A stretch of 17,058 nucleotides of DNA from Actinobacteria bacterium 13_1_20CM_4_69_9 (GTDB taxonomy: Bacteria; Actinomycetota; Thermoleophilia; Gaiellales; Gaiellaceae). This document shows, in pieces, positions 1 to 6,421 of the stretch. Each line of letters opens with the position of its first letter. Position 1 is the first letter of the stretch. The notes beneath the pieces are model-generated. The model was not told the DNA's origin. It saw only the letters and a program-made list of their open reading frames with translations, and ran no database searches. The stretch spans positions 1-17,058 of the forward strand of contig MNJC01000114.1 of NCBI GenBank assembly GCA_001920085.1, written 5' to 3'. Position numbers and translations under genes: made by a program.

Positions 1-2
1 AC

Positions 3-74
3 ATCAACCGCTGCCTCAAGCGCTACCTCGCCCGTCGCCTCGTCCGAATGCTCGAGGCATCAGGGATGACTTGA
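3..74 (+). pseudogene. IS110-family transposase, C-terminal fragment
   Basis: The frame opens at the window edge and reads about 23 residues (beginning INRCLKRYLARRL) to a TGA at 72-74. The pattern of Asn/Arg-Cys-Leu-Lys-Arg followed by a Tyr and an Ala-Arg pair resembles the extreme C-terminus of IS110/IS116-type (Transposase_20) transposases. It may be the end of an intact gene lying to the left, or a remnant; the window cannot tell. It abuts a second, unrelated transposase fragment with only a few bases between them, which suggests one element inserted into or beside another. The match is short, so the family call is tentative. Confidence 0.45.
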
Positions 75-81
75 CAGCCAT

Positions 82-278
82 AGAAGCCTCAAAGCCGAAC
101 GCTTCATCCGCACGATGCTCAACGGCTGCGCCTACGCACGCATCTACGGCAGCTCAGCCGAACGAACCGCAGCACTCACGCCCGACCTCGACCGCTACAA
201 CCACCAACGCCCCACGGCAGCCTCAGCCACCAACCGCCCGCATCACGGCTGAACAACCTCATTGGGAACTACAGCTAG
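82..278 (+). pseudogene. IS481-family transposase, 3' remnant with frameshift
   Basis: The frame starting at 82 reads a C-terminal integrase-core tail containing KAERFIRTML, AYARIYGSSAERTAAL and DRYNHQRP, typical of IS481-family DDE transposases. It stops at TGA 250-252. The family's usual last residues, RLNNLIGNYS, are present but in another frame at 246-278, so a single-base-scale frameshift lies just before 250. Everything upstream of the integrase tail is missing and there is no start codon, so this is a dead fragment about 65 codons long. It lies 9 bases beyond the stop codon of the convergent epimerase gene and marks an old insertion at the end of the polysaccharide cluster. Confidence 0.7.
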
Positions 279-287
279 GTCAGCGGC

Positions 288-1262
288 TCAGTTGCGGTAG
301 ACGTCGGCATCGGGATCGCCGAGCATCCCGCTGCGGACGAGCCCGATGACCTCGTCGATGCCGTCGAGCACCGAACGCTGTGCGCCGAACCCCAGCCGTT
401 GGTTGACCTTGTCGAAGCTGACCTTGTAGTCGCGCGGATCCTCGTCGCGATGAACGAACTCCACCTGCATCTGCGGGATTCGCTCGCGGAGGAACTCGAC
501 GAGGTCGAGCTTGCGGTAGTTCTCGGAGGTCATGCCTACGTTGAAGACCTCGCCGGCAACGAGCTCGCTGGGCGCCTCGAGCGCCAGGACAACGGAGCGA
601 GCCGCGTCGCGAACGTGGACGTACGGCCGCCAGAACTGCTCGCCGGACACAACGAGGTCGCGGTCGAGGCAAACGTCCCGGGTGAACTCGTTGACCGTCA
701 GGTCGAAGCGCATCCGCGGCGACGCCCCGTACACGGTCGCGAAGCGGAGGCAGCAAGTCTTGAGCCCGTTGTAACTGCGCGAGAGAACATCCAGCTCGGC
801 CGCCACCTTCGTCTCGGCGTAAAGCGAGACCGGCCGAAGCTCGAACTCTTCGGTCGCCAGCATCGAGCTGTCCGCCATCTTCCCGTAGTTGCTGCAGGTC
901 GAGGCGAAGACGAGGCGCTGCACCCCGGCATCCGTCGCGTCGTCGAGGAGCTCATGCGTCCCCTCCTGGTTGACGGAGCGCGCCTCGTCAGGCTCTCGCG
1001 AGCAGGCCGGGTCGCCGACGATGGCTGCGAGATGCACGACCGCGCCGACGTCGCGAAGGGCCGCCCGCCGGGCATCGGCATCGCGAACGTCGCCGTGCAC
1101 GAAGTCGAAGTCCTCCCTGCCCCACATCCGCAGGAGCGAGGGGACGGGGCCGTGCAACAGCGAATCGAGCACGCGAACGCGATGACCGCGCTCGAGCAGT
1201 TCGTCTACGACGATCGAGCCGACGTAGCCGGCTCCACCTGTGACAAGTGTCCATGGCCGCAT
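288..1262 (-). CDS. NAD-dependent epimerase/dehydratase (extended SDR)
   Basis: This 324-residue protein is an extended short-chain dehydrogenase of the kind that epimerises or dehydrates nucleotide sugars in the cytoplasm. It has the Rossmann signature TGGAGYVG at residues 8-15, an acidic residue after the second strand (Asp33) for NAD ribose binding, HLAA at 77-80, and a catalytic set of Ser121/Thr122, Tyr148 and Lys152 (YxxxK). The WRPYVHVRDAA segment is the usual sugar-nucleotide SDR region. The length is normal. The ATG at 1262 is preceded by GGAGGA at 1278-1273, ten bases upstream. It is the last gene of the minus-strand polysaccharide cluster, 68 nt after lhgO, with its own possible promoter. 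The exact sugar substrate cannot be read from sequence. Confidence 0.9.
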   Translation of the reverse strand: MRPWTLVTGGAGYVGSIVVDELLERGHRVRVLDSLLHGPVPSLLRMWGREDFDFVHGDVRDADARRAALRDVGAVVHLAAIVGDPACSREPDEARSVNQEGTHELLDDATDAGVQRLVFASTCSNYGKMADSSMLATEEFELRPVSLYAETKVAAELDVLSRSYNGLKTCCLRFATVYGASPRMRFDLTVNEFTRDVCLDRDLVVSGEQFWRPYVHVRDAARSVVLALEAPSELVAGEVFNVGMTSENYRKLDLVEFLRERIPQMQVEFVHRDEDPRDYKVSFDKVNQRLGFGAQRSVLDGIDEVIGLVRSGMLGDPDADVYRN

Positions 1263-1272
1263 GGTTGTGAAG

Positions 1273-1278
1273 TCCTCC
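1273..1278 (-). promoter_or_regulatory. Ribosome binding site of the epimerase gene
   Basis: GGAGGA on the minus strand, ten bases ahead of the ATG at 1262. It is a strong Shine-Dalgarno sequence and supports that start; the overlapping genes upstream mostly lack one this clear. Confidence 0.6.
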
Positions 1279-1289
1279 GATTCCCCGGT

Positions 1290-1306
1290 GTCCGCAATAT
1301 ACGGAC
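1290..1306 (-). promoter_or_regulatory. Inverted repeat over a possible -10 box upstream of the epimerase
   Basis: GTCCG (1290-1294) and CGGAC (1302-1306) form a perfect 5-bp inverted repeat around an AT-rich loop. On the minus strand the loop reads TATATT (1301-1296), a good -10-like hexamer in an otherwise GC-rich gap. The arrangement could be a promoter with an overlapping operator giving the epimerase its own transcript. No convincing -35 is visible at 17 bases, so this is a weak call. Confidence 0.25.
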
Positions 1307-1330
1307 CTCGGCAGGTTTGTGTACCGAAAC

Positions 1331-2569
1331 CTATAAAGTCCTAGACTGAAGTGTGGGATTCGCGCTGCCGTCGCGGATCTGCTGCGCGAGCGTCTCACCG
1401 ATGACGAGCGACGAGGTCGCACCGGGCGAGGGAGCATTGAGCAGGTGCAGCGACCGCGTGCCGCGCACGATCAAGAAGTCGTCGGCGAGCCGGCCGTCCG
1501 GTAGGAGCGCCTGAGCCCGAACGCCCGCTCCGCCCGGTTCGACGTCCTCCCTGTCCAGCTCGGGAACGAGGCGCTGGAGCGAGCGGACGAAGGCGCTTTT
1601 GCTGATCGACCTGTGCACCTCGCGCATTCCTTCGCCGCCATGCCTGGCCGCGAGGCGCCAGAAGCCACGATAGGTCGTTGCGGAGAGCGCGTCCACGAGG
1701 TTGAAGTCGCGCTTGCGGTAGCCCTCCCGCTTGAGGCTCAGCACGGCGTTCGGCCCGGCGTGCACGGAGCCGTCGATCGCGCGGGTCAGATGGACGCCCA
1801 GGAAGGGAAAGGCGGGATCCGGCACCGGGTAGACGAGGTTGTGAACGAGGTGCCGCTTGTTTTCGCGCAGCACGTAGTACTCCCCGCGAAACGGGACGAT
1901 CCGGGCGGGCGGGACGACTCCGTCGAGGCGGGCGAGCCGATCGGCATGGAGGCCGGCGCAGTTGACGAGAAACCGCGCGCTGAGGTCACCCCGCGTCGTC
2001 TCGGCGACGATCTCGGCGCCGCCGTTGTGAATTCCCGTCACGCGAGTGTCGAAGCGAACGTCGGCGCCGGCCTCGAGCAGCACGCGCAGCATCGCCTCGG
2101 CGACCTGGGGGAACGAAACGATCCCGGTTCCCGGAATCGCAAGCGCGGCAACCGCCCGGACGGCGGGCTCGCGCTCGCGCAGCTCGTCCGGGGTCAGTCG
2201 CCGGACATCGACACCGTTGGCGCGCGCCCGCTCCTCGAGCGCGGCCAGCCGTGGAAGCTCCCCCTCGTCGGTCGCGACGATCACCTTTCCGCAAATCTCA
2301 TAGTCGATCCCGTGCTCGTCGCAGAAGTCGAGGAGGCGGCGCGCACCCGCGACCGAGAACTTCGCCTTCAGGCTCCCCGGCTTGTAATAGATCCCGGAGT
2401 GGATGACGCCGCTGTTGCGTCCGCTCTGGTGGCGCGCGGGCCCGAGCTCCTTCTCGACAACGACGACGCGCGCGTCGGGCTCCGCCCGCTTGAGCGCGAG
2501 CGCGGTCGCCAGGCCGGTGAGCCCCGCGCCGACGACCGCGTAGTCGGCCGAGCCCACGTTCGTCACCAT
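1331..2569 (-). CDS. lhgO: L-2-hydroxyglutarate oxidase-like FAD-dependent oxidoreductase
   Basis: This 412-residue flavoprotein of the DAO fold closely resembles LhgO, which oxidises L-2-hydroxyglutarate to 2-oxoglutarate and passes electrons to O2 or to the respiratory chain. The dinucleotide-binding motif GAGLTG is at 14-19, followed by the LhgO signature SGRNSGVIHSGIYYKPGS around 49-66. The C-terminal SPGATSSLVIGE segment is also typical. The chosen ATG at 2569 overlaps the stop of the formyltransferase gene by 7 bases (ATGGTGA), so translation is probably coupled; the frame stays open upstream, but that stretch is the neighbour read out of frame. Its place inside a polysaccharide cluster is odd for a housekeeping metabolite-repair enzyme and leaves open that the real substrate is a sugar-derived hydroxy acid. 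Confidence 0.85.
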   Translation of the reverse strand: MVTNVGSADYAVVGAGLTGLATALALKRAEPDARVVVVEKELGPARHQSGRNSGVIHSGIYYKPGSLKAKFSVAGARRLLDFCDEHGIDYEICGKVIVATDEGELPRLAALEERARANGVDVRRLTPDELREREPAVRAVAALAIPGTGIVSFPQVAEAMLRVLLEAGADVRFDTRVTGIHNGGAEIVAETTRGDLSARFLVNCAGLHADRLARLDGVVPPARIVPFRGEYYVLRENKRHLVHNLVYPVPDPAFPFLGVHLTRAIDGSVHAGPNAVLSLKREGYRKRDFNLVDALSATTYRGFWRLAARHGGEGMREVHRSISKSAFVRSLQRLVPELDREDVEPGGAGVRAQALLPDGRLADDFLIVRGTRSLHLLNAPSPGATSSLVIGETLAQQIRDGSANPTLQSRTL

Positions 2570-3312
2570 AGTCGCCGCCCGGCCGCGCGAAAGCGGCGCA
2601 CCGCATCGGGGTCTGGCCATGAGTAGTACGAGCCTTGACTGAGGTCGAGCGCCTCCCGCGACAGCTCTCCGCCCTCGAGCTTGCCGAGCACCTCGATCAG
2701 CAGGTCGGCCGCGATTGCCTTCGAGCGTCGCAGAAAGGCGTCGAGCGTCTCGTGGGGCTCGATCGCGAAGATCCGCTGGCCGCAGAGCTCGCCGGCATCG
2801 ATCTTCTCGTTCACGAAGTAGATCGAGACCCCGGCCTCGTGCTCGCCGTTGGCGAGCATCCAGAAGCTCGGCATGACTCCTCGATAGAGCGGCAGCGCCG
2901 CGCCGTGGATGTTGAGGCACCCCAGCTCGGGAAGGTCGATCAGATCGCGCTTGAAGATCTGCGGGCAGCTCACCGAGACGAGGAGGTCGGTACCGAGGTC
3001 GCGCAGGTGCTCGAGGAACGCGGGGGCGTTCACATCGGCGACGAACGTGCACCGCACCTCGTGCAGCTTGCAGACCGCCTCGATCGAGCGACCTCGCACC
3101 TTGGCCTGGGCAAGCCGCGTCGCAAGGCCCCGCACGCCGTCGAGGCCGAACGTCTGGTAATACCGCCACGCCGCGCGGCTCGTCGTCTGCCCCTTGTAGA
3201 GCGGCGGCACGACACAGACCTCGGCCGTTTGCGCGCCGTACTCGGCGAGAACTCGCTCGTAGAACGCCGGCAGGTAGATCCGGTCGTCCGTCGTCAGGAA
3301 GACGATCCTCAC
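2563..3312 (-). CDS. Formyltransferase family protein (probable amino-sugar N-formyltransferase)
   Basis: The protein has about 249 residues and a formyl-transferase core using 10-formyltetrahydrofolate. The family triad is visible as Asn and His in CLNIHG (residues 134 and 136) and Asp in DAGEL (172), followed by PLYRG in place of the common LLPxYRG. It is shorter than methionyl-tRNA formyltransferase (about 310 residues) and lacks its C-terminal tRNA-binding domain, so an amino-sugar acceptor in glycan synthesis fits better. The GTG at 3312 was chosen because it overlaps the previous stop by 4 bases (GTGA) and gives MRIVFLT; an in-frame ATG at 3324 is the alternative and adds four residues. 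It lies between a polysaccharide deacetylase and lhgO. The acceptor is not known. Confidence 0.8.
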   Translation of the reverse strand: MRIVFLTTDDRIYLPAFYERVLAEYGAQTAEVCVVPPLYKGQTTSRAAWRYYQTFGLDGVRGLATRLAQAKVRGRSIEAVCKLHEVRCTFVADVNAPAFLEHLRDLGTDLLVSVSCPQIFKRDLIDLPELGCLNIHGAALPLYRGVMPSFWMLANGEHEAGVSIYFVNEKIDAGELCGQRIFAIEPHETLDAFLRRSKAIAADLLIEVLGKLEGGELSREALDLSQGSYYSWPDPDAVRRFRAAGRRLW

Positions 3313-4178
3313 GCGTAGCCCCATTCACCGAGCAGCCAGTCGAACCGGCCGAACTCGAGCACGCCCAGGAGATGCCGGACGCGCTCGACGAACGAGCGGC
3401 GCCCGAGCCCCTGCGAGAGCCTCAGCTTTGCCGGGATCCTGTCGCCGTACTCCTGGAGCTCGGTCGCATTGAACTCGTACGGGTGGCAGTAGACGACCGC
3501 CGGCCGGTGCCGCGCGACCGACGACAGGGCGCGCTCGAGGAACTTCGCCGGCGCGATCCGGAAATAGCCGCCGCCCCCCACAGGAAGCCTCCAACGGCCA
3601 TGCGCCCAGACGGCGACGGGAACCTCGAGGAGTCGTGCGCCGTTCGCGGCGTCGACGTAGTGCGGCCCGAGCGGCCAGCCCCGGATCCCGTATCGCCGGG
3701 TGCGCATCGGAAAGATCGACGAATCGACCGTGAAGCCGACTTCTGCGAGGACGTCGAGCGCCCACAGAGTGTCTGACGTGATCGAGAAGTCCTGCGCCCT
3801 GAACGCCGTGATCGGGACGGCGGCCGCGTCTTCGACGGTGTCGTGGGACCGCTTCAGCTCTTCCCGGAGCTCCTGCCGGTTCATGGCGTAGAGCGGGCGA
3901 TGGCTGTAGCCGTGAGCCTGGATCTCGTGCCCTTCCTCGACGAGGGAGCGGACGAGCTTCGGAAACGACTCGGCGACCCGTCCTTGCACGAAGAACGTTC
4001 CCTTCACCCCGAAATCGTCGAGCACCGCGAGAATCCGGTCGACGTTGCGGACGACGCGCTCCGAGATCGGCGCGTCGAAGTCGACGCACGACTGGTACCA
4101 GTCCTCGACGTCGACCGTGAATGCCGCGAGCGGCCGCAGGCGCCCGGGCGCCGAAGATCCCCCCGATGCGCTCGTCAA
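3309..4178 (-). CDS. Polysaccharide deacetylase, DUF3473 (XrtA-associated type)
   Basis: This 289-residue NodB-fold enzyme is predicted to remove N-acetyl groups from a surface polysaccharide. Motif 1 is TVDVEDW (21-27, metal-binding acidic residues), motif 2 is HGYSH (His89, His93), then FRAQDFSIT near 126-134 and VYCHPYEF near the C-terminus. The TVDVEDWY start and the HPYE motif are typical of the deacetylases that accompany exosortase/PEP-CTERM exopolysaccharide loci, though no exosortase is seen here. There is no signal peptide, so it probably acts in the cytoplasm. The start is TTG at 4178, overlapping the wzz-like stop by 4 bases (TTGA); no earlier in-frame start exists. The usual RAP before FSI is RAQ here. 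Confidence 0.85.
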   Translation of the reverse strand: MTSASGGSSAPGRLRPLAAFTVDVEDWYQSCVDFDAPISERVVRNVDRILAVLDDFGVKGTFFVQGRVAESFPKLVRSLVEEGHEIQAHGYSHRPLYAMNRQELREELKRSHDTVEDAAAVPITAFRAQDFSITSDTLWALDVLAEVGFTVDSSIFPMRTRRYGIRGWPLGPHYVDAANGARLLEVPVAVWAHGRWRLPVGGGGYFRIAPAKFLERALSSVARHRPAVVYCHPYEFNATELQEYGDRIPAKLRLSQGLGRRSFVERVRHLLGVLEFGRFDWLLGEWGYA

Positions 4179-5515
4179 CGCGACCGCAGCGACGTCAGGT
4201 TGAGACGCGGGCGCTGCTCGCGCGGGCGCTCGTAGGTGATGAGGCCGAGCAGAGGGCTTCCCGCGACGCGCAGGAGATGCGAGACCTCGTCGATCTCCTC
4301 CTTCTGCGCCACGCTCGGCGAGACGAGCACGAGGGCGGCCTGGCCGTTGTCAGGGCGGGCGTCCACGAGCCCGAAGGGACGGATCCTGAACTGCTGCCGG
4401 CCGGACGCCGCCGCCGAGCTGCCGCCCGCCGCGAGCCCGTCCGCGGCGACGACTCCTTGCGCGACCTTTCGGCCGGTCGCGTCGGCCGCCAGCTCGTCGA
4501 GGGTTGCCGCAAGCAGCCCGAGCTCGATGTCAGGCCCGACCGCAACCAGGGCGACGTTGTGCACCCCAAGGGAGTCGGACGCGAGCCGCAGCCGCAGCGC
4601 GACGCGCGACAACAGCTGCCGGGCGCGCTGCTCGTCTTCCCCGGTCGGGATCGCGCCGAGCAGCGGGGTGCCGAACTCCCGCGCCAGCGAGTCGCTGCCG
4701 ACCAGCGTCGGCCTGAAGGTCTCGATGAGGCCTGCTGCCCCGATCCCCAGCACGAGGCCGAGCAACGCGCCGAGAATGAGCTCCTGAGCGAACGGCGACG
4801 AGTCTGCTTGCTCCGGCACGCTCGCCGCGCTGATGACGTCCGCCTTCGGGCGGAGAGCGGCGTTCGAGAGCACAGTGATGCGTTCGGACTCCTGCAGGGC
4901 GCGCTGCTGCGCGAGAAAGTCCCGCTGGCGCGAATCTTCGTCGCGCTGTGCACGGAGCGAGTTGGCGGTCGCCGGAGATCCGGTTTGAGCAATCTGGACG
5001 TTGAGCTGGTCGATGTCCTGGTCGACGCTGGAGATCCTTTTGTTGAGATCGCCGATGCGCTGGTCGAGCTCGGTCAAGATCGACTGCAGCTCGCCGGTCG
5101 TGACGTCGCGCCGGACGCTGATCACGCGATTCGCGAGCGCGTTCGCAACGGCCGCCGCGATCTTCGCGTCCTTGTCGCTGACCGAGAGCTGAACGACTCC
5201 GGATGTCCCGAGCGCTCGCACGAACACGTGGTTCTTCGCAACGTCGATCGGGTTTCGATTGGCGACGTGAGCGTCTTCGAGGGCGCGACGGACCTGGGTG
5301 AGGCTCGTGGCGATCGCCTTCCCCGTGTCGGCGATGGAGCCGGACTCGGTCCGGGATTTGGGGTCGTCCGTGCCCAGGACGAGCCGGGTCGACGCGGTGT
5401 AGGACGTCGGCTGAGCGGCGTGGACGACCCCGAGCACGGCGCCGACGACCACGAAGCAGACGACGAGCAGCCAGTGCTGGCGGAGAATTCGCCGTGCGGC
5501 TTCTTTCAGTTCCAT
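4175..5515 (-). CDS. Wzz/YveK-like polysaccharide chain-length protein with degenerate kinase-like tail
   Basis: This 446-residue inner-membrane protein probably sets chain length during polysaccharide polymerisation or export. The Wzz layout is clear: a short cytoplasmic N-terminus, TM1 at about 15-33, an external region with a coiled coil at about 142-210, a Pro/Ser-containing segment, and TM2 at about 245-263. The ~180 cytoplasmic residues after TM2 resemble the BY-kinase position (VALVAVGPDIELG near 320) but contain no GxxxxGK[ST] Walker A, so it is probably not an active tyrosine kinase. The ATG at 5515 has a purine-rich GAGTAGG just upstream. It is the first gene of the minus-strand cluster and overlaps the deacetylase start by 4 bases. 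Confidence 0.85.
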   Translation of the reverse strand: MELKEAARRILRQHWLLVVCFVVVGAVLGVVHAAQPTSYTASTRLVLGTDDPKSRTESGSIADTGKAIATSLTQVRRALEDAHVANRNPIDVAKNHVFVRALGTSGVVQLSVSDKDAKIAAAVANALANRVISVRRDVTTGELQSILTELDQRIGDLNKRISSVDQDIDQLNVQIAQTGSPATANSLRAQRDEDSRQRDFLAQQRALQESERITVLSNAALRPKADVISAASVPEQADSSPFAQELILGALLGLVLGIGAAGLIETFRPTLVGSDSLAREFGTPLLGAIPTGEDEQRARQLLSRVALRLRLASDSLGVHNVALVAVGPDIELGLLAATLDELAADATGRKVAQGVVAADGLAAGGSSAAASGRQQFRIRPFGLVDARPDNGQAALVLVSPSVAQKEEIDEVSHLLRVAGSPLLGLITYERPREQRPRLNLTSLRSR

Positions 5516-5607
5516 GGTTGCCTACTCAGCTTGGGTTCGGAGTTCGCGGTTTCGACCCACGCCCCAACTGTCTTCCAGGCGCAAACCTGCCCACAGCCGG
5601 GTCGCTC

Positions 5608-5638
5608 ATAAGAGTCGCACGTATCCGGCATGCGTCAA
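5608..5638 (-). promoter_or_regulatory. Possible promoter of the wzz-led polysaccharide operon
   Basis: On the minus strand TTGACG (5638-5633) matches the -35 consensus at five of six positions. TCTTAT (5613-5608) is a partial -10 at a long 19-base spacing. It would give a leader of about 85-90 nt before the ATG at 5515. The long spacing and weak -10 keep this tentative. Confidence 0.3.
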
Positions 5639-5655
5639 TGGGCCGATAGGCCCAT
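5638..5655. promoter_or_regulatory. Perfect 7-bp inverted repeat between divergent genes
   Basis: ATGGGCC (5638-5644) and GGCCCAT (5649-5655) are exact reverse complements around GATA. The repeat abuts the -35 of the leftward promoter candidate and lies about 45 bases upstream of the rightward -35 candidate, which is where an operator serving both directions would be. A simple terminator is unlikely because both flanking genes start here rather than end. Confidence 0.4.
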
Positions 5656-5699
5656 CGGCACCGCGTTGCGCCTAGCCGAAAGACCGGAAATTCGCACGG

Positions 5700-5727
5700 T
5701 CGACAGCGGACGATTCGCGCGTATCAT
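5700..5727 (+). promoter_or_regulatory. sigma70-like promoter for the rightward gene
   Basis: TCGACA (5700-5705, five of six against TTGACA) and TATCAT (5722-5727, five of six against TATAAT) are separated by 16 bases. Transcription would begin near 5734. That places the first usable start codons in the frame of the hydrophobic N-terminus (TTG 5776 or GTG 5785) inside the message and excludes the GTG at 5731. It is the best promoter match I found in the window. Confidence 0.5.
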
Positions 5728-5775
5728 GAGGTGAGGCGGGAAATCCGCGAACGCTTCGGGGTCAGTGGTGTCGAG

Positions 5776-5935
5776 TTGAAGAAGGTGAGTCCCTACTCGA
5801 ATCGGCCCCGGCGCACGTCCATCGGCGACGTCGCCGGAGCGTCTGCGATCCTGCTCGTCCTTTGTTCGGTGCTCGGCCGCAAGCGCGAGCCGCTGCGCGA
5901 GGTCGAGCCGGAGGTCATTCCACGCGGGCGCGCGG
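5776..5935 (+). other. Probable displaced N-terminus (membrane anchor) of the gene at 5862-6410
   Basis: From TTG 5776 this frame reads MKKVSPYSNRPRRTS, then a hydrophobic stretch (VAGASAILLVLCSVLG) and a basic-acidic segment ending EVEPEVIP. This looks like a cytoplasmic leader plus one transmembrane helix. It sits directly downstream of the promoter candidate. The Pro/Glu-rich continuation expected after EVIP is found one base out of register, in the frame of the following CDS, with the crossover around 5915-5945. Either a one-base deletion (natural or assembly) split the gene, or the similarity to a normal N-terminus is accidental. The GGGGAAC at 5934-5940 is not a canonical -1 slippery heptamer. 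Confidence 0.45.
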
Positions 5936-6410
5936 GGAACCCGCGCCTCAGGCTGCTCCGCCCGAGCGCACGCCCGAGCCGCTCGCCGTGGTCGAGACCG
6001 ACGAGACGGAGGAGCCTGTCGTGGTCGAACCGACGCCCGAGGCTGCTTCGCCGCCGCAGGGCCGCCGGGCCGGTCCGCCAAGCCTCTCGACGGATCAATG
6101 GACGTGCGAGATCGCCCTCTGGACGGAGCACGACCAGGGCGTCTTCTACGCGCGTTCGTTCCACAGAGGCGATGAGGTGACCGTCGCCGAGTCGCCGGGG
6201 TTCGCAGTGCCGAGCACCGGCACGGTGGAGGAGTCGCCCGCGGCCGTTGCCGCCTATGAATCCCTCTGCGACGACCTCGTTCGCATGGGCTGGGCACGCG
6301 ATGCCGACGGCCGCGACTGGTACGGCACGCGCTTTCGGCGCGACTTCAGCCTCTCCGCCCTGAATGCCTCGCTGACGGCGCACGTCACGTCCGAGCGCCG
6401 CAACTACTAG
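5862..6410 (+). CDS. Unrecognised protein with Pro/Glu-rich linker and conserved-looking C-terminal domain (possibly frameshifted)
   Basis: I do not recognise a named family. The open frame from TTG 5862 has 182 codons. Its first ~30 residues are Arg/Gly-rich and look like out-of-frame sequence. From about residue 28 (EPAPQAAPPERTPEPL) it becomes a Pro/Glu-rich, low-complexity acidic linker, then from about residue 75 a globular domain with STDQWTCEIALW, VFYARS, a second part with AAYESLCDDLVRMGW, and WYGTRFRR. The true N-terminus is probably the membrane-anchor segment in the neighbouring frame at 5776-5935, which would make a single-pass membrane protein with a soluble C-terminal domain. 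The stop at 6408-6410 lies 11 bases from the convergent GNAT-like gene. The coding frame of the C-terminal domain is well supported; the start at 5862 is not. Confidence 0.6.
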   Translation: MFGARPQARAAARGRAGGHSTRARGEPAPQAAPPERTPEPLAVVETDETEEPVVVEPTPEAASPPQGRRAGPPSLSTDQWTCEIALWTEHDQGVFYARSFHRGDEVTVAESPGFAVPSTGTVEESPAAVAAYESLCDDLVRMGWARDADGRDWYGTRFRRDFSLSALNASLTAHVTSERRNY

Positions 6411-6421
6411 ACGCGCGCGTC

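Noticed and set aside
399..1349. 316-codon plus-strand open frame opposite the epimerase
   Set aside because: Antisense of a gene with intact TGGAGYVG and YxxxK motifs; no motif or ribosome site of its own.
1331..3328. A possible fusion of a 250-residue N-terminal domain to LhgO
   Set aside because: The upstream part is the formyltransferase gene read in another frame; the formyltransferase frame carries the N-x-H...D triad and a normal length, and LhgO begins naturally at MVTNVGSADYAVVGAG.
4121..5611. 496-codon plus-strand open frame opposite the wzz-like gene
   Set aside because: It is antisense to a gene with a clear Wzz layout, and its translation is low-complexity Arg/Ala/Asp. Such mirror frames are common in GC-rich DNA.
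5934..5940. GGGGAAC as a programmed -1 frameshift site
   Set aside because: It does not fit the X XXY YYZ slippery pattern in the relevant frame, and no stable downstream structure at the right distance was evident. A one-base deletion or assembly error is simpler.
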